Below are positions 41,152 through 52,766 of a stretch of DNA of 64,000 nucleotides, in pieces. Origin of the DNA: Bradyrhizobium semiaridum. GTDB lineage: Bacteria > Pseudomonadota > Alphaproteobacteria > Rhizobiales > Xanthobacteraceae. The translations under genes and the position numbers were made by a program. Where the stretch lies: positions 248,001 through 312,000 of the forward strand of contig NZ_JAGKJJ010000006.1 of the NCBI RefSeq assembly GCF_020329505.1, in the 5' to 3' direction. The notes beneath the pieces are model-generated. The model was not told the DNA's origin, searched no databases, and was given only the letters and a program-made list of their open reading frames with translations. Positions within the stretch are counted from its first letter, which is position 1. Each line of letters opens with the position of its first letter.

Positions 41152-42555
41152 TCACCCCAGCGCCTTCAATTGATCCGGCAACGCGTAGGCCCATTGCGTG
41201 ATGTTGCCGGCGCCAAGGCAGACGACGAGGTCGCCGGGCTTGGCGAGGCCGTGCACGATGTTCGCGAGCGCGCCGGCGTCAGGCAGCGGAATCACGTTGC
41301 GATGGCCGTGGGCGCGCAGGCCGGCGGCGAAATGGTCGCGGTCGATGCCCGCGATCGGCGTCTCGCCGGCCGGATAGACCTCGGCAACGACGACCGCGTC
41401 GGCGTCATTGAAGCAAGTGCAGAACTCCTCGAACAGCGATTGCAGACGCGTGAAGCGATGCGGCTGCACCACGGCGACGATCTTGCCGTTGGTGGATTCC
41501 CGCGCCGCCTTCAGCACGGCCGCGATTTCGACCGGGTGATGGCCGTAATCGTCGATCACGGTGACGCCATTCCATTCACCGGTCTTGGTGAAGCGCCGCT
41601 TGACGCCGCCGAAGCTTGCCATCGCCTGGCGGATAACATCGTCGGACACGCTGAGCTCATGCGCGACGGCAATCGCCGCCGTCGCATTCGAGGCGTTGTG
41701 ACGGCCGGGCATCGGCAGGTTGATATCGGCAATCTCGTGGACTGCGCCGGTCGCACGATCGCGGATCGCGACCGTGAATTTGGAGCCGCCGCCCATCGGC
41801 GTCAGCTCCTTGAGCTGCACGTCCGCCTGCGGATTCTGTCCATAGGTGATGATGCGACGATCCTCGATCCTGCCGACCAGGCCTTGCACCACCGGGTGAT
41901 CGATGCACATGACCGCAAAGCCGTAGAACGGCACGTTCTCGACGAAATTGCGGAACGCGTCCTGGATCGCCTCGAAGGTCTTGAAGTGATCGAGATGTTC
42001 GGGATCGATATTGGTGACGATCACGACGTCGGACGGCAGCTTCAGGAAGGTGCCGTCGCTCTCGTCGGCCTCGACCACCATCCAGTCGCCGTCGCCGAGC
42101 CGCGCATTGGAGCCGTAGGCATTGATGATGCCGCCGTTGACCACGGTCGGATCGAGCCCGCCGGCGTCGAGCAAGGTCGCCACCATCGTGGTGGTCGTGG
42201 TCTTGCCGTGGGTGCCGGCGATCGCGACGCAGCGCTTCAGCCGCATCAGCTCCGCCAGCATCTCGGCGCGCCGCACCACCGGAAGGCGCCGCGCGCGCGC
42301 GGCCATCAGTTCCGGATTGTCGCGCTTGATCGCGGTCGACACCACCACGACCTCGGCGCCGTCGACGTTCTCGGCAGCGTGGCCGACCGAAACCTTGGCG
42401 CCCTTCTTGCGCAACCGATCGAGGTTGTAATTGTCAGAGGCGTCCGAGCCCTGCACGGTGTAGCCGAGATTGATCAGCACCTCGGCGATGCCGCTCATGC
42501 CGATGCCGCCGATCCCGACGAAATGAATGGGCCCGATCTCGCGCGGCAGTCTCAT
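41152..42555 (-). CDS. murC: UDP-N-acetylmuramate--L-alanine ligase
   Basis: A 467-residue Mur ligase: N-terminal [20 protein letters not shown] loop [19 protein letters not shown] near residue 115, [10 protein letters not shown], and [16 protein letters not shown]. It adds the first alanine of the stem peptide. The ATG at 42555 starts the conserved protein; the earlier ATG at 42600 adds 15 non-conserved residues. Confidence 0.96.
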   Translation of the reverse strand: MRLPREIGPIHFVGIGGIGMSGIAEVLINLGYTVQGSDASDNYNLDRLRKKGAKVSVGHAAENVDGAEVVVVSTAIKRDNPELMAARARRLPVVRRAEMLAELMRLKRCVAIAGTHGKTTTTTMVATLLDAGGLDPTVVNGGIINAYGSNARLGDGDWMVVEADESDGTFLKLPSDVVIVTNIDPEHLDHFKTFEAIQDAFRNFVENVPFYGFAVMCIDHPVVQGLVGRIEDRRIITYGQNPQADVQLKELTPMGGGSKFTVAIRDRATGAVHEIADINLPMPGRHNASNATAAIAVAHELSVSDDVIRQAMASFGGVKRRFTKTGEWNGVTVIDDYGHHPVEIAAVLKAARESTNGKIVAVVQPHRFTRLQSLFEEFCTCFNDADAVVVAEVYPAGETPIAGIDRDHFAAGLRAHGHRNVIPLPDAGALANIVHGLAKPGDLVVCLGAGNITQWAYALPDQLKALG

Positions 42556-42676
42556 GTTGCTAACACCTTCATCGTGTCCGGACTCACCCCGGCAATTCAC
42601 CGACTTATGAAAGACGCGGCTCGCCGGGACAAGCCCGGCTGGGACGTTCCATGGCCGAAAACCGCTCGAAATCGGC

Positions 42677-43777
42677 CTAAATTCCCGCCACCTTCACCAC
42701 CAGATCGGCCAGCCGTTCCGCGGCATCGAGCCGGCCGACGCCGCGCGCCGCATCCGCCATTGCGGTCAGTTTCCCGGGCTCGGCGGCAAATGCGGACACC
42801 TCCGCCGCCAGCCGCTCCGGCGTGAAGTCGGCCTGCTTGATGCGCAGCGCGCCGCCCGCGTCCGACAGCACGCCGGCATTGGCGAACTGGTCCTGATCGA
42901 TCGCGCCGGGCAGCGGCACCAGGATCGAGGGGCGGCCGATCGCGCCGAGTTCGGCGACAGTGCCGGCGCCGGAGCGCGAGATCACCAATTGGCTCGACGC
43001 CAGCCGTGCCGGCAAATCCGAGAAGAACGGCGCGAGCTCGGCATTGATCTTGAGCTTGTCGTAGATCGCGCGCACCCGCGCCATGTCCTCTTCGCGCACC
43101 TGCTGGGTCACGATCAGCCGGCTCCACAGCGCGGGATCGAGCTGCTCGATCGCGGGCGGCACGATGTCGCTCATCACCCGCGCGCCCTGGCTGCCGCCGA
43201 CTACCAGCAGACGCAGCGGGCCGCCGGATTCGGGCGAGGTGTATTTCACGGCCGCGGCGGCGAGGATCGCGGGCCGCATCGGCGTGCCGACGGTGGTCGC
43301 CTTGCCGGCAAGCGCGGGATCGCGGTCGAGCACGCCGGGCAGCGAGGTCGCGATCGCGTTGACGCGGCTGGACAGGAAACGGTTGGCGCGGCCGAGCACC
43401 GCGTTGGCGTCATGAATAATGCCGGGCACGCCGAGCAGGCGCGCCGCCAGCAGCGGCGGCAGCGTCGGATAACCGCCGAAGCCGACCACGGCTGACGGTT
43501 TCAAGCGCCGCACTACATTGGTCGCGACCAGCATGCCGTAGCCCAGCGTCAGCGCGGTGCGCGCCAGCGAGATCGGATTGCGGCTGCGCACGGTGGCGCT
43601 CGGCACGAGGTCGATGCTCTCGCGGCCGAACAGGCCGGAGTAGCGCAGCGCGCGCCCGTCGGTCGCAAGCCGCACGCGCAGGCCGCGCCGGATCAATTCC
43701 ACGGCGAGCGCTTCGGCCGGGAACAGATGGCCGCCGGTGCCACCGGCCGCCAGCAGGATCAGAGGTGCGTTGTCCAT
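42677..43777 (-). CDS. murG: undecaprenyl-PP-MurNAc-pentapeptide GlcNAc transferase
   Basis: A 366-residue GT-B glycosyltransferase making lipid II from lipid I on the inner membrane face. [18 protein letters not shown] (residues 8-25) is the MurG G-loop. The second G-loop [12 protein letters not shown] and the UDP-GlcNAc site [24 protein letters not shown] are intact. A 121-base gap follows before murC. Confidence 0.96.
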   Translation of the reverse strand: MDNAPLILLAAGGTGGHLFPAEALAVELIRRGLRVRLATDGRALRYSGLFGRESIDLVPSATVRSRNPISLARTALTLGYGMLVATNVVRRLKPSAVVGFGGYPTLPPLLAARLLGVPGIIHDANAVLGRANRFLSSRVNAIATSLPGVLDRDPALAGKATTVGTPMRPAILAAAAVKYTSPESGGPLRLLVVGGSQGARVMSDIVPPAIEQLDPALWSRLIVTQQVREEDMARVRAIYDKLKINAELAPFFSDLPARLASSQLVISRSGAGTVAELGAIGRPSILVPLPGAIDQDQFANAGVLSDAGGALRIKQADFTPERLAAEVSAFAAEPGKLTAMADAARGVGRLDAAERLADLVVKVAGI

Positions 43778-43802
43778 CGAACGCCTTCTACAAGCATTGC
43801 TC

Positions 43803-43841
43803 CGTCATTGCGAGAGAAGCGAAGCAAGTCCTCGCAATGAC
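43803..43841. repeat. short palindromic repeat between ftsW and murG
   Basis: CGTCATTGCGAG and CTCGCAATGACG flank a 15-base centre (AGAAGCGAAGCAAGT). The same arm occurs after rnpB at 60178-60253, showing a dispersed family. Confidence 0.8.
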
Positions 43842-43847
43842 GAGACA

Positions 43848-44999
43848 CTACGCGTAGGCGCGCAGGGAACTCGCGCCTTCCATTGATTCGATTTCAGTGC
43901 GCGGCCGCTGCCGCGTCAGCGCCAGCATCATGCCGACGCCATAGGCCAGCGAGACGATCGAGGAGCCGCCATAGGAGATGAACGGCAGCGTCATGCCCTT
44001 GGCCGGGATCAATTGCAGATTGACCGCCATGTTGATCGCCGCCTGGACACCGAACAGGATCGCAAGGCCCGATGCGGCGAAGCGCGAGAACATGTCGTCG
44101 GTGGCGTAGGCGCGCGTCAGCGTGCGGATCACGATGAATGCGAACAGCGCGACCAGCATCAGGCAGAGAATGATGCCGAACTCTTCCGCGGCGACCGCGA
44201 ACACGAAGTCGGTGTGACTGTCCGGCAGGCTGCGCTTGGCGATGCCCTCGCCCGGTCCGAGCCCGAACCAGCCGCCGTTCCAGAACGCCTCCATCGCGGT
44301 GTCGACCTGGAAGGTGTCGCCGGAGGCCGGATTCATGAAGCGCTTGATGCGCCCGGCGACGTGCGGCACCAACAGATAGGCGCCGAACAGGCCGGCACCG
44401 GCGGCGCCCGCCAGCCCCAGCACCCAGATCATCCGCATGCCGGCGATGAAGAACAGCGCGCCCCACACCGTCAGGATCAGCATGGTCTGGCCGAAGTCGG
44501 GCTCCATCACGAGGAGTGCGACCAGGGTCAAGAGCAGCACCATCGCCATCGTGGTCGCCGGCATCTCCGGCCGCTTGGTCGATTCCGCAAACAGCCAGGC
44601 CGCGACGATCACGAAGGCGGGCTTGGCCGACTCCGAGGCCTGGATGTTGACGCCGAGCAGCGTGATCCAGCGCCGCGAGCCCTTGACCTCGGGCCCGATC
44701 AGAAGCGTCAGCACGATCAGTGCGATCGAGACCGCGAGCACGACCAGCGCGGTACGCCGGATCTGCCGCGGCGACAGGAACGACACCCCGATCAGCACGA
44801 TCAGCGACGGCACCAGGAACAGCACATGCCGGTTGAAGAAGTGGAAGGGATCGAGCCCGATCCGGGTCGCCACCGGCGGGCTCGCCGCCAGCGACAGGAT
44901 GACGCCCGCCAGCATCAACCCGGCGATCGCGACCAGCAGCAGCTTGTCGACGGTCCACCACCAGTCCGAGAACGGGGTGCGTTGGTCACGGGCGAGCAT
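43848..44999 (-). CDS. ftsW: peptidoglycan glycosyltransferase FtsW
   Basis: A 383-residue SEDS-family polymerase with ten hydrophobic helices. FtsW signatures include LGVNIQASESAKPAFV and the C-terminal AINMAVNLQLIPAKGMTLPFISYGGSS. It polymerises septal glycan together with FtsI. The ATG at 44999 gives the normal length; the longer frame runs through a repeat upstream. Confidence 0.95.
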   Translation of the reverse strand: MLARDQRTPFSDWWWTVDKLLLVAIAGLMLAGVILSLAASPPVATRIGLDPFHFFNRHVLFLVPSLIVLIGVSFLSPRQIRRTALVVLAVSIALIVLTLLIGPEVKGSRRWITLLGVNIQASESAKPAFVIVAAWLFAESTKRPEMPATTMAMVLLLTLVALLVMEPDFGQTMLILTVWGALFFIAGMRMIWVLGLAGAAGAGLFGAYLLVPHVAGRIKRFMNPASGDTFQVDTAMEAFWNGGWFGLGPGEGIAKRSLPDSHTDFVFAVAAEEFGIILCLMLVALFAFIVIRTLTRAYATDDMFSRFAASGLAILFGVQAAINMAVNLQLIPAKGMTLPFISYGGSSIVSLAYGVGMMLALTRQRPRTEIESMEGASSLRAYA

Positions 45000-45110
45000 G
45001 GGCGTCCCCAGATGGCAGAGGTAGCATCCATTCGTGGCCCAGGATGGTTGCCAGGGGGTTAACGGGATGGGTAACTTTTGAGGGGGGTGGTTTACGCTGG
45101 CCGCACACAC

Positions 45111-45237
45111 CAGCGTCGTCCTGGCGAAGGCCAGGACCCATAACCACCGCATGTAGTTGCAACCGGGATCGCGCCCCAGCGTCGCGCAGCAATTGGCAAT
45201 CGGGGTAATGGGTTCTGGCTTTCGCCAGGACGACACC
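45111..45237. repeat. palindromic repeat between murD and ftsW
   Basis: The arms GTCGTCCTGGCGAAGGCCAG and CTGGCTTTCGCCAGGACGAC are near-perfect inverted copies, about 65 bases apart, each containing a small internal hairpin. This is a third repeat family inside the division cluster. Confidence 0.8.
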
Positions 45238-45259
45238 GAGTGAGTTGCGCGGCCTACGG

Positions 45260-46660
45260 CTACACCACCGGCTTCACGCCGGGCAATCCATTGACGAGGT
45301 CGCGGAAGGCGGCGCCGCGGATTTCGAAATTGCGGTACTGGTCGAAGGAGGCGCAGGCGGGCGACAGCAGCACGACGGCTTCCTCGAGTCCCGATGCCTC
45401 GGCATCGCGCGCGGCGCTGGCGATGGCGACGTCGAGCGTGCCGGACATCTCGTGCGGGACGGCGTTGCCGAGCGTGCCGGCAAACTCCTGCGCCGCCTCG
45501 CCGATCAGATACGCCTTGCGGATGCGCGGGAAATAGCCGGTCAGGCTGGTGATGCCGCCGGCCTTCGGCTTGCCGCCGGCGATCCAGAAGATGTCGGCAA
45601 AGGACGACAGCGCGTGCGCGGCGGCGTCGGCATTGGTGCCCTTGGAGTCGTTGACGAACAGCACATTACCACGGCGGCCGACCTGCTCCATGCGATGCGC
45701 GAGGCCGGGAAAGCTGCGCAGGCCGTTCTGCAGCACGTCGGTCGAGATGCCCATCGCGAGCGTGCAGGCCGCGGCGCAGGCCGCATTCTGTGCATTGTGC
45801 AGGCCGCGCAGCGAGCCGATGCCGCCTAACCGCGCCACCTCGCTGCGCGCGGCGCCGGATGCGCGCACGATGGTCTCGTGCTCGACATAAAGTCCGTCGG
45901 GCAGCGGATTCTTGACGGAGATGCGCACGACGCGCTTTCCCGCGCGATCGAGCCGGTCGGCGATGTCGCGGCACCAGCCGTCATCGACGCCGACGATCGA
46001 CGTGCCGCCCGTCTGCACGCCTGCGACCAGCCGCTCCTTCACCGCGGCGTAATGTTTAAGCGTGCCGTGGCGGTCGATATGGTCCTCGGTGACGTTGAGC
46101 AGGATGCCGACCGACGGATCGAGCGAGGGACATAGATCGATCTGGTAGGACGACATCTCGATCACATGCACGCGGCCCATCCGCGGCGACTCCAGCGACA
46201 GGATCGCGGTGCCGATATTGCCGCCCATCTGGGTGTCGTAGCCCGCGAACTTCATCAGATGCGCTATTAGCGCCGTGGTGGTCGACTTGCCATTGGTGCC
46301 GGTGATGGCGACGAAAGGCGCGTTCGGCGCGTGGCGGCGCCGCTCACGGCAGAACAACTCGATATCGCCGATCACCTCGACGCCGGCCTCGCGCGCTTTC
46401 AGCACGCTCCAGTGCGGCGCCGGATGAGTGAGCGGCGCGCCGGGGGTGAGGATCAGCGCGGCGAAATTCGCCCAGGAGACGGTGCGCAGATCCGCGGTCG
46501 TGAAGCCGGCCTGCACCGCCTTGGCGACATTGTCGGCGTTGTCGTCAGCCGCGATCACCTCGGCACCGCCGGCCTTCAGCGCATGGCAGCTCGCAAGGCC
46601 GGAGCCGCCGAGGCCGAACACCGCGACCGTCTTGCCTGCGAAGGAGGTGACGGGGATCAT
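45260..46660 (-). CDS. murD: UDP-N-acetylmuramoylalanine--D-glutamate ligase
   Basis: A 466-residue Mur ligase: N-terminal [21 protein letters not shown] loop [19 protein letters not shown] near 120, [24 protein letters not shown], and [10 protein letters not shown]. It adds D-glutamate. The ATG at 46660 lies two bases after the mraY stop. Confidence 0.96.
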   Translation of the reverse strand: MIPVTSFAGKTVAVFGLGGSGLASCHALKAGGAEVIAADDNADNVAKAVQAGFTTADLRTVSWANFAALILTPGAPLTHPAPHWSVLKAREAGVEVIGDIELFCRERRRHAPNAPFVAITGTNGKSTTTALIAHLMKFAGYDTQMGGNIGTAILSLESPRMGRVHVIEMSSYQIDLCPSLDPSVGILLNVTEDHIDRHGTLKHYAAVKERLVAGVQTGGTSIVGVDDGWCRDIADRLDRAGKRVVRISVKNPLPDGLYVEHETIVRASGAARSEVARLGGIGSLRGLHNAQNAACAAACTLAMGISTDVLQNGLRSFPGLAHRMEQVGRRGNVLFVNDSKGTNADAAAHALSSFADIFWIAGGKPKAGGITSLTGYFPRIRKAYLIGEAAQEFAGTLGNAVPHEMSGTLDVAIASAARDAEASGLEEAVVLLSPACASFDQYRNFEIRGAAFRDLVNGLPGVKPVV

Positions 46661-46662
46661 GG

Positions 46663-47769
46663 TCAGCGCAGCTTCAGCGTGGAGAGGCCGGCGAGCGCCA
46701 GCATCACCGAGATGATCCAGAAGCGGATCACGATCTGCGGCTCGGTCCAGCCCTTCTGCTCGAAATGATGGTGCAGCGGCGCCATCCGGAACACGCGTTT
46801 GCCGGTGAGCTTGAACGAGGTGACCTGCACGATCACGGAGACCGCTTCCAGCACGAACAGGCCGCCGATCACCGCAAGCACGATCTCGTGCTTCACCGCG
46901 ACCGCGACCGCGCCGAGCATGCCGCCGAGCGCGAGCGAACCGGTATCGCCCATGAAGATCGAGGCCGGCGGCGCGTTGAACCAGAGGAAGCCGAGGCCGG
47001 CACCGAGCACCGCGCCGCACAAGACTGCCAGCTCGCCGGTGCCGGCGACGTAGTTGATCTGCAGATAGTCGGAGAACACCGCGTTGCCGGTCAGATACGA
47101 GATCATGCCGAAGCTCGCCGCCGCGATCATGACGGGCACGATGGCGAGGCCGTCGAGACCGTCGGTCAGATTCACCGCGTTGCCGGCGCCGACCATCACG
47201 AAGGCACCGAAGATGACGAAGAACCAGCCGAAATTGATCACCACGTCCTTGAAGAACGGAATCGCCAGCGAGGTCGAGGAGACGTCGCGGCCGAGCCGGA
47301 CCAGCGCGTAGGTGGCGGCGAGCGCGATCAGCGCCTCGATCATCAGCCGCAGCTTGCCGGCGAAGCCGCCGTGTGACTGCTTTGTGACCTTCAAATAATC
47401 GTCATAGAAGCCGACGAACCCGAAGCCGAGCGTCACCGCCAGCACGATCCAGACATAGGGATTGAGCGGGTTGGCCCAGAGCAGCGTCGACACCACGAGC
47501 CCCGAGAGAATCATCAGGCCGCCCATGGTGGGCGTACCCTTCTTGGAGATCAAATGCGACTGCGGGCCGTCGGTGCGGATCGGCTGGCCCTTGCCCTGCC
47601 GCAGCCTCAAATGATCGATGATCCACGGTCCGAACAGGAAGACGAACAGCGCGCCGGTCACCATCGCACCGCCGGTGCGGAAAGTTATATAGCGGAAGAC
47701 ATTGAGGGCGCTGCGGAATACTCCGAAGCCTGGCACAGTATTGGACAGCTCGATCAACCAGTAGAACAT
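46663..47769 (-). CDS. mraY: phospho-N-acetylmuramoyl-pentapeptide transferase
   Basis: A 368-residue membrane enzyme with ten hydrophobic helices that forms lipid I. Signature sites: [18 protein letters not shown] (catalytic Asp pair), [25 protein letters not shown] and the loop [12 protein letters not shown]. Confidence 0.97.
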   Translation of the reverse strand: MFYWLIELSNTVPGFGVFRSALNVFRYITFRTGGAMVTGALFVFLFGPWIIDHLRLRQGKGQPIRTDGPQSHLISKKGTPTMGGLMILSGLVVSTLLWANPLNPYVWIVLAVTLGFGFVGFYDDYLKVTKQSHGGFAGKLRLMIEALIALAATYALVRLGRDVSSTSLAIPFFKDVVINFGWFFVIFGAFVMVGAGNAVNLTDGLDGLAIVPVMIAAASFGMISYLTGNAVFSDYLQINYVAGTGELAVLCGAVLGAGLGFLWFNAPPASIFMGDTGSLALGGMLGAVAVAVKHEIVLAVIGGLFVLEAVSVIVQVTSFKLTGKRVFRMAPLHHHFEQKGWTEPQIVIRFWIISVMLALAGLSTLKLR

Positions 47770-47779
47770 TCAGTAAGCC

Positions 47780-49213
47780 CTATACCGCTTCTTCGTGCGC
47801 GGCTCTGTCGGGGAAGCGCTTTTGCAGCGCGCTGACGATCACTTTCATCTTCGATCCCAGCGATCCCTTGACCATGATCACGTCGCCGGCGCGGACCGCG
47901 GCGACCGCCTGCGCTTCGAGCGCCGCCGAGTTCTCGGCATAGCCTCCCCGCTTGCCGGCGGAAAGGGCATCCCACAAATTCCGCATCAGCGGACCACAAC
48001 AATATACGAGGTCGATGTGGTTGGCCTTGATCGCCTCGAACAGGTCGCGATGCAGTTTTGGCCCGGTCGGCCCGAGCTCCAGCATGTCGCCGAGCACGGC
48101 GATGCGGCGGCCGTGCGGTCCGACCTGGGCCTGCCCGAGCACGTTGAGCGCAGCCCCCATCGAGGCCGGATTGGCGTTGTAGCTCTCATCGATCAGCGTC
48201 GCTTCGCCGTGGCCGACCTCGAGCGTACGGCGCAGGCCGCGCCCGGTCGGCGCCTCGAGCTGCGACAGCGACAGTGCCGCGCGCGCGATGTCGGCACCGA
48301 GCAGCGACGCGCCGGCCAGCACCGCGAGCGAGTTCATCGCCATGTGCTTGCCCGGCATGCCGATCTTGTAGGTGATGTCGTGATCGAGGATGTCGGCATG
48401 CACTGCCGAGCAGGTCGCATGCAGCGACAGATCGATCAGCCGCGCCTCCGCGCGCTTGTCGCTGCCGAACGACACGATGCGGGAGATGCCGGCCTTCTTC
48501 GCCTGCTTCTGCAACCGGGCGAACTGCGCATTGTCGCGGTTGAGCACGACGGCGCCGTCCGGCTCGACGCCTGCGAAGATCTCCGCCTTGGCATCGGCGA
48601 TCGCCTCGATGCCGGAGAAGAATTCCAGATGCACCGGCTCGACCGTGGTGATGACGGCGACATGCGGCCGCACCAGCTTGACCAGCGGCGTGATCTCGCC
48701 GGCGTGGTTCATGCCGATCTCGAACACCGCAAAGCGCGCGCTCGCCGGGCAGCGCGCCAGCGAGAGCGGCACGCCCCAATGGTTGTTGAAGGAGGCGACG
48801 GACGCATGGGTCTCGCCCTGCGCCGACAGCACGCGCCGCAGCGCCTCCTTGGTCGAGGTCTTGCCGACCGAGCCCGTCACCGCGATGATCTTGGCGCCAA
48901 GTCGGGCGCGCGAGGCACGCGCCAGCTCGACGAGGCTGGCGAGCACGTCATCGACCACCAGCAGCGGAGCATCGGCCGGAAATTTTTCGCGTTGCGCCGC
49001 CTCGACCACGGCGAGCGCCGCACCCGCCTTCAGCGCATTCTCGACAAAGCTGTGGCCGTCATGGACGTCGCCCTTGATCGCGAAATACGCCTCGCCCGGC
49101 GCGATGGTGCGGCTGTCGATCGAAAGGCCGGTGATCCCTTCCGGCAACACGCCTTGCGTGGCGGCGTGCATCGCCGTCACCATCGCGTCCGAGGTCCACA
49201 ACATCGTGCTCAT
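47780..49213 (-). CDS. murF: UDP-N-acetylmuramoyl-tripeptide--D-alanyl-D-alanine ligase
   Basis: A 477-residue Mur ligase that adds the D-Ala-D-Ala made by Ddl. ATP loop [20 protein letters not shown] near 112; [11 protein letters not shown] and [13 protein letters not shown] are MurF marks. It overlaps murE by four bases (ATGA) and ends 10 bases before mraY. Confidence 0.96.
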   Translation of the reverse strand: MSTMLWTSDAMVTAMHAATQGVLPEGITGLSIDSRTIAPGEAYFAIKGDVHDGHSFVENALKAGAALAVVEAAQREKFPADAPLLVVDDVLASLVELARASRARLGAKIIAVTGSVGKTSTKEALRRVLSAQGETHASVASFNNHWGVPLSLARCPASARFAVFEIGMNHAGEITPLVKLVRPHVAVITTVEPVHLEFFSGIEAIADAKAEIFAGVEPDGAVVLNRDNAQFARLQKQAKKAGISRIVSFGSDKRAEARLIDLSLHATCSAVHADILDHDITYKIGMPGKHMAMNSLAVLAGASLLGADIARAALSLSQLEAPTGRGLRRTLEVGHGEATLIDESYNANPASMGAALNVLGQAQVGPHGRRIAVLGDMLELGPTGPKLHRDLFEAIKANHIDLVYCCGPLMRNLWDALSAGKRGGYAENSAALEAQAVAAVRAGDVIMVKGSLGSKMKVIVSALQKRFPDRAAHEEAV

Positions 49214-50664
49214 GCGCCCTCCGCAGCCAGCGCGGCAGCAACCGCTTCATGATCGCTGAACGGCAACGTCGTGTTGCCGATGATCTGCCCGACCTCGTGA
49301 CCCTTGCCGGCGACGACCAGCGCATCGCCGGGCTCGAGACCGGCAATTCCGGCGCGGATCGCCTCGGCACGATCAGCGATCTCGCGCGCGCCTTGCGCCG
49401 CCGCCATGATCGCGGCGCGGATCGCTTCCGGCTTCTCGCTGCGCGGATTGTCGTCGGTGACGATGACATCGTCGGCGTTCTCGGCCGCGATCGCGCCCAT
49501 GATCGGCCGCTTGCCGGCGTCGCGGTCGCCGCCGGCGCCGAAGATCACGACCAGCTTGCGCTTCGCGTAGGGTCTGAGCGCCTGCAACGCCTTGGCGAGC
49601 GCGTCGGGCTTGTGCGCATAGTCGACGAAGATCGGCGCGCCATTGTGCTCGCCGACGAATTCCAGCCGCCCCTTGGCGCCCTCAAGATGTTCGAGACTGC
49701 CGAACACAGCGTCGGCCGGACTGCCGGTGCCGATGGCAAGGCCGGCCGCGACCAGCGCGTTCTCGATCTGGAATTCGCCGACCAGCGGCAGGCGGATGGT
49801 GCGCTTGTGGCCCTGGTGCTCGATCACAAGCCGCTGCGCAAAGCCTTCGATCGCTGCATCGAGCAGGCGGATGCCCTCGCCCGCATCGGCGTTGCGTCCC
49901 ACCGCGATGATGCGCAGCTTGCGGGCGCGTGCCGCCTCGATCACCTGCGCCGAGCAATCATGATCGGCGGAGATCACGGCGGCGCCGCCATCGGCGACGA
50001 GATCGCGGAACAGCCGCAGCTTGGCGTTGAGGTAATGCGCGACATCGGGATGATAATCCATGTGATCGCGCGACAGATTGGTGAAGCCCCCGGCGGCGAT
50101 GCGCACGCCGTCCAGACGATATTGGTCGAGGCCGTGCGAGGAGGCCTCGAACGCCAGATGCGTGACGCCGTCGGCCGCGATCTCATCGAGCTGGCGGTGC
50201 AGCGCAATCGGATCGGGCGTGGTCAGCGAGCCGTAGACGGTGCGCTTGTCCGACACGAGGCCGATGGTGCCGATGCTCGCCGAGGCATGGCCGAGCCGCC
50301 GCCAAATCTGGCGCGTGAAGGCCGCGACCGAGGTCTTGCCGCTGGTACCGGTCACCGCGGCGATCGTCGCGGGTTGGCGTGGATAGAAACTTGCGGCGGC
50401 GAGCGCCAGCGCGCGGCGTGGATTCGGCGTGACGACGCACGGCACGCGCGCGCCCTGCGGCGGATGGTCGCTCGCAACGGCAACGGCGCCCGCCGCAATC
50501 GCCGCGTCGACGAAGCGCGCGCCGTCGGTCTTGGCGCCTGCCAGCGCGAAGAACAGGTCGCCCGGCTTCACCGCGCGGCTATCGACCGCAAGTCCGCCGA
50601 CCATGAGATTGTCGGCACTCGGGTCGATCGTGGCATCATCGCCGAAGAGGTCGCGAAGTCTCAT
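49210..50664 (-). CDS. murE: UDP-N-acetylmuramoylalanyl-D-glutamate--2,6-diaminopimelate ligase
   Basis: A 484-residue Mur ligase. ATP loop [19 protein letters not shown] near residue 108, [19 protein letters not shown], and [11 protein letters not shown]. The DNPR motif is the marker of meso-diaminopimelate specificity, the usual third residue in Gram-negative peptidoglycan. Confidence 0.96.
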   Translation of the reverse strand: MRLRDLFGDDATIDPSADNLMVGGLAVDSRAVKPGDLFFALAGAKTDGARFVDAAIAAGAVAVASDHPPQGARVPCVVTPNPRRALALAAASFYPRQPATIAAVTGTSGKTSVAAFTRQIWRRLGHASASIGTIGLVSDKRTVYGSLTTPDPIALHRQLDEIAADGVTHLAFEASSHGLDQYRLDGVRIAAGGFTNLSRDHMDYHPDVAHYLNAKLRLFRDLVADGGAAVISADHDCSAQVIEAARARKLRIIAVGRNADAGEGIRLLDAAIEGFAQRLVIEHQGHKRTIRLPLVGEFQIENALVAAGLAIGTGSPADAVFGSLEHLEGAKGRLEFVGEHNGAPIFVDYAHKPDALAKALQALRPYAKRKLVVIFGAGGDRDAGKRPIMGAIAAENADDVIVTDDNPRSEKPEAIRAAIMAAAQGAREIADRAEAIRAGIAGLEPGDALVVAGKGHEVGQIIGNTTLPFSDHEAVAAALAAEGA

Positions 50665-50714
50665 GATCTTCCAGTCCAGGCCGGCGCGCTCGTCGCGCCG
50701 CGTGAATTTACGCC

Positions 50715-52475
50715 TTACTGGGTTGCTCTGGATGCCGCAAGAATAAGGCGGTCGGACGGCGGCAGGTCGAATCGCGGTTCGATACCCAAAATCGGCGCAA
50801 TTCGGGCAATCACATTGCCACCGGTCGGCACCGCATTCCAGCCCGAGGTGATGAAACCGTAGGTTTCCTTCAGCGGCTGCGGCTCGTCCAGCATGATCAA
50901 GAGCTGATATTTCGGATTGTCGGCGGGCAGGATCGCGGTGAAGGCGTTCAGCACGCGCTTCTTGGCGTAACGGCCGTTGATGACCTTTTCCGCGGTGCCG
51001 GTCTTGCCGCCGATATAGTAGCCCTTGACGTCGGCCTTCTTCGCAGTGCCGATCTCGGCATTGAGCCGCATCAGATAGCGCATCTTGTCCGAGGTCTCGG
51101 GCTTGATGACGCGCTTGGCCAGCGCCATCGCTTCCTGCTCGGTGCGCTTCAGGAAGGTCGGCGGAATCAGGTAGCCGCCATTGACCAGCGCGTCGATGCC
51201 CATCACCGCCTGCAGCGGCGCGACCGCGATGCCGTGACCGAACGAAATGGTGACGGTGTTGAGCTCGCCCCAGCGCTTCGGCACGATCGGCGAGGCGCTC
51301 TCCGGCAGTTCGGTGCGCAACCGCTCAAGCTGCCCCATCTTGCGCAAGAACGCCTTGTGCGCATCGACGCCCATCGCCATCGCGATGCGGCCCGCACCGA
51401 CGTTCGATGAATAGTAGAACACCTCCTTCATGTTGATCATGCGGCCCAACGCGTGATCGTCATGAATGGCGAACTTGCCGTAATGCAGCGGTCCCCGCGC
51501 ATCCCACATCGAGTTGAGATCGTACTTGCCGGAGTCCAGCGCCATCGCGAGCGTGAACGCCTTGAAGGTCGAACCCATCTCGTACACACCGGTGGTCAGG
51601 CGGTTGATGCGATCGGGATCGTGCGCTTCCTTCGGATTGTTGGGATCGAAATCCGGCAGCGACACCATCGCGACGATCTCGCCGGTGCGCACGTTGGAGA
51701 CGATGCCCGACGCGGCCTTGGCCTTGAACTTCTCCTTGGCTTTCAGCAGCTCGTCGCGCAGCGCGTGCTCGACGCGCAGGTCGACCGACAGCTCGACCGG
51801 CTTTTGCAGCCGGTCGGTCGCGAAGCCGGCGCGGTGCAGATCGGCCAGACCGTTATTGTCCAGCCACTTCTCCATGCCGGCGATGCCCTGGTTGTCGATG
51901 TTGACGAGGCCGATCAAATGGGCGACCTCGTTGCCGGTCGGATAGACGCGCTTGTTCTCGCGCAGGAAGCCGATGCCGGGAATGCCGAGGCGGTGGATGT
52001 CCTGCTGCTGCTTCGGCGAGATCTCGCGCTTCAGCCAGACGAAGCCTTTGCGCGACGACAGGCGGTCGCGCACCTCGCCGGTGTCGAGATCGGGCAAGGT
52101 CGCGGTGAGCAGCTCGATCGCCTCGTCCTTGTCGATGATGCGCCGCGGTTCGCCGAACAGGCTCGGTGCCTTGACGTCGGTCGCAAGGATCGCGCCGTTG
52201 CGGTCGGTGATGTCGGGGCGCGCGGTCGCGATCGCATCCTGCGAGGCGGTGCGGCGCGCGCCGTGACCGTCGGCGCCGACCGCGAACAGCACAAGACGCC
52301 CGGCCAGCACGGCATAAACCGCGGCGAAGGCGAGGATCGCAAAGCCGACGCGGGCGCGCGCCTTCGCGGCGCGGTCGACATTGCTCCCGTAGAGCAGCGT
52401 GCGGATCAGCCGCTGGCTCCAGGGCTCTAGCGGTTTCTTGGCGTTTGCCGGATCGGTCATGGCTGGTCCGGTCAT
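50715..52475 (-). CDS. ftsI: septal transpeptidase FtsI (penicillin-binding protein 3)
   Basis: A 586-residue class B penicillin-binding protein. One N-terminal membrane helix lies at about residues 45-66, then a pedestal domain. The transpeptidase triad is intact: STFK (Ser302, Lys305), SSN (356-358) and KTGT (491-494). It crosslinks septal peptidoglycan with FtsW. Its ATG overlaps the TGA that ends the C-terminal frame of ftsL, with GGAGAG upstream. Confidence 0.96.
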   Translation of the reverse strand: MTGPAMTDPANAKKPLEPWSQRLIRTLLYGSNVDRAAKARARVGFAILAFAAVYAVLAGRLVLFAVGADGHGARRTASQDAIATARPDITDRNGAILATDVKAPSLFGEPRRIIDKDEAIELLTATLPDLDTGEVRDRLSSRKGFVWLKREISPKQQQDIHRLGIPGIGFLRENKRVYPTGNEVAHLIGLVNIDNQGIAGMEKWLDNNGLADLHRAGFATDRLQKPVELSVDLRVEHALRDELLKAKEKFKAKAASGIVSNVRTGEIVAMVSLPDFDPNNPKEAHDPDRINRLTTGVYEMGSTFKAFTLAMALDSGKYDLNSMWDARGPLHYGKFAIHDDHALGRMINMKEVFYYSSNVGAGRIAMAMGVDAHKAFLRKMGQLERLRTELPESASPIVPKRWGELNTVTISFGHGIAVAPLQAVMGIDALVNGGYLIPPTFLKRTEQEAMALAKRVIKPETSDKMRYLMRLNAEIGTAKKADVKGYYIGGKTGTAEKVINGRYAKKRVLNAFTAILPADNPKYQLLIMLDEPQPLKETYGFITSGWNAVPTGGNVIARIAPILGIEPRFDLPPSDRLILAASRATQ

Positions 52476-52764
52476 TGCTGCTCTCCGGGTGCCTGATCGG
52501 AGTCAGCCGCCGGCGACGGCTGGTCCGCAGCAGGCTGATCGGGCCCGGCAATCGACCCGGTCGTGCTGTCGGGCGCGGCCTGAGCGGCGCATCGAGCTTG
52601 GCCCATTGCGCACGCAGCCGCGCAATCGCGTCGCGCTGCTCGCGGATTTCCGCGTTCAGCCGCAGCACGCGCTCGACCCGCGCGGTCGATTCCATCTTGA
52701 TGCGGTAGACATAGGACGCCGCGAAGATCAGCATGCCGATCACGACGAAGTGGAGAAGGCGCAT
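52472..52764 (-). pseudogene. ftsL: ftsL, apparently frameshifted
   Basis: From the ATG at 52764 the frame encodes a normal FtsL start: a membrane helix (LHFVVIGMLIFAASYVY) and coiled coil (RVERVLRLNAEIREQRDAIA, then WAKLDAP to residue 60). It then leaves the coding frame and would run 241 further codons over ftsI. A second frame, shifted by -1 from about 52585, gives AQAAPDSTTGSIAGPDQPAA... to a TGA at 52472 that overlaps the ftsI ATG in the ATGA arrangement used across this operon. Joining the frames gives about 97 residues. The conserved segment after the coiled coil (usually RLQALAxRHL-like) seems missing, so an internal deletion is possible. Sequencing error cannot be excluded. Confidence 0.75.
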
Positions 52765-52766
52765 CG

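Noticed and set aside
51853..52472. Long open frame continuing from ftsL across ftsI
   Set aside because: It is the shifted frame of ftsL read over the real ftsI gene; its composition (Arg/Pro/Ser-rich) is that of a shadow frame in GC-rich DNA.
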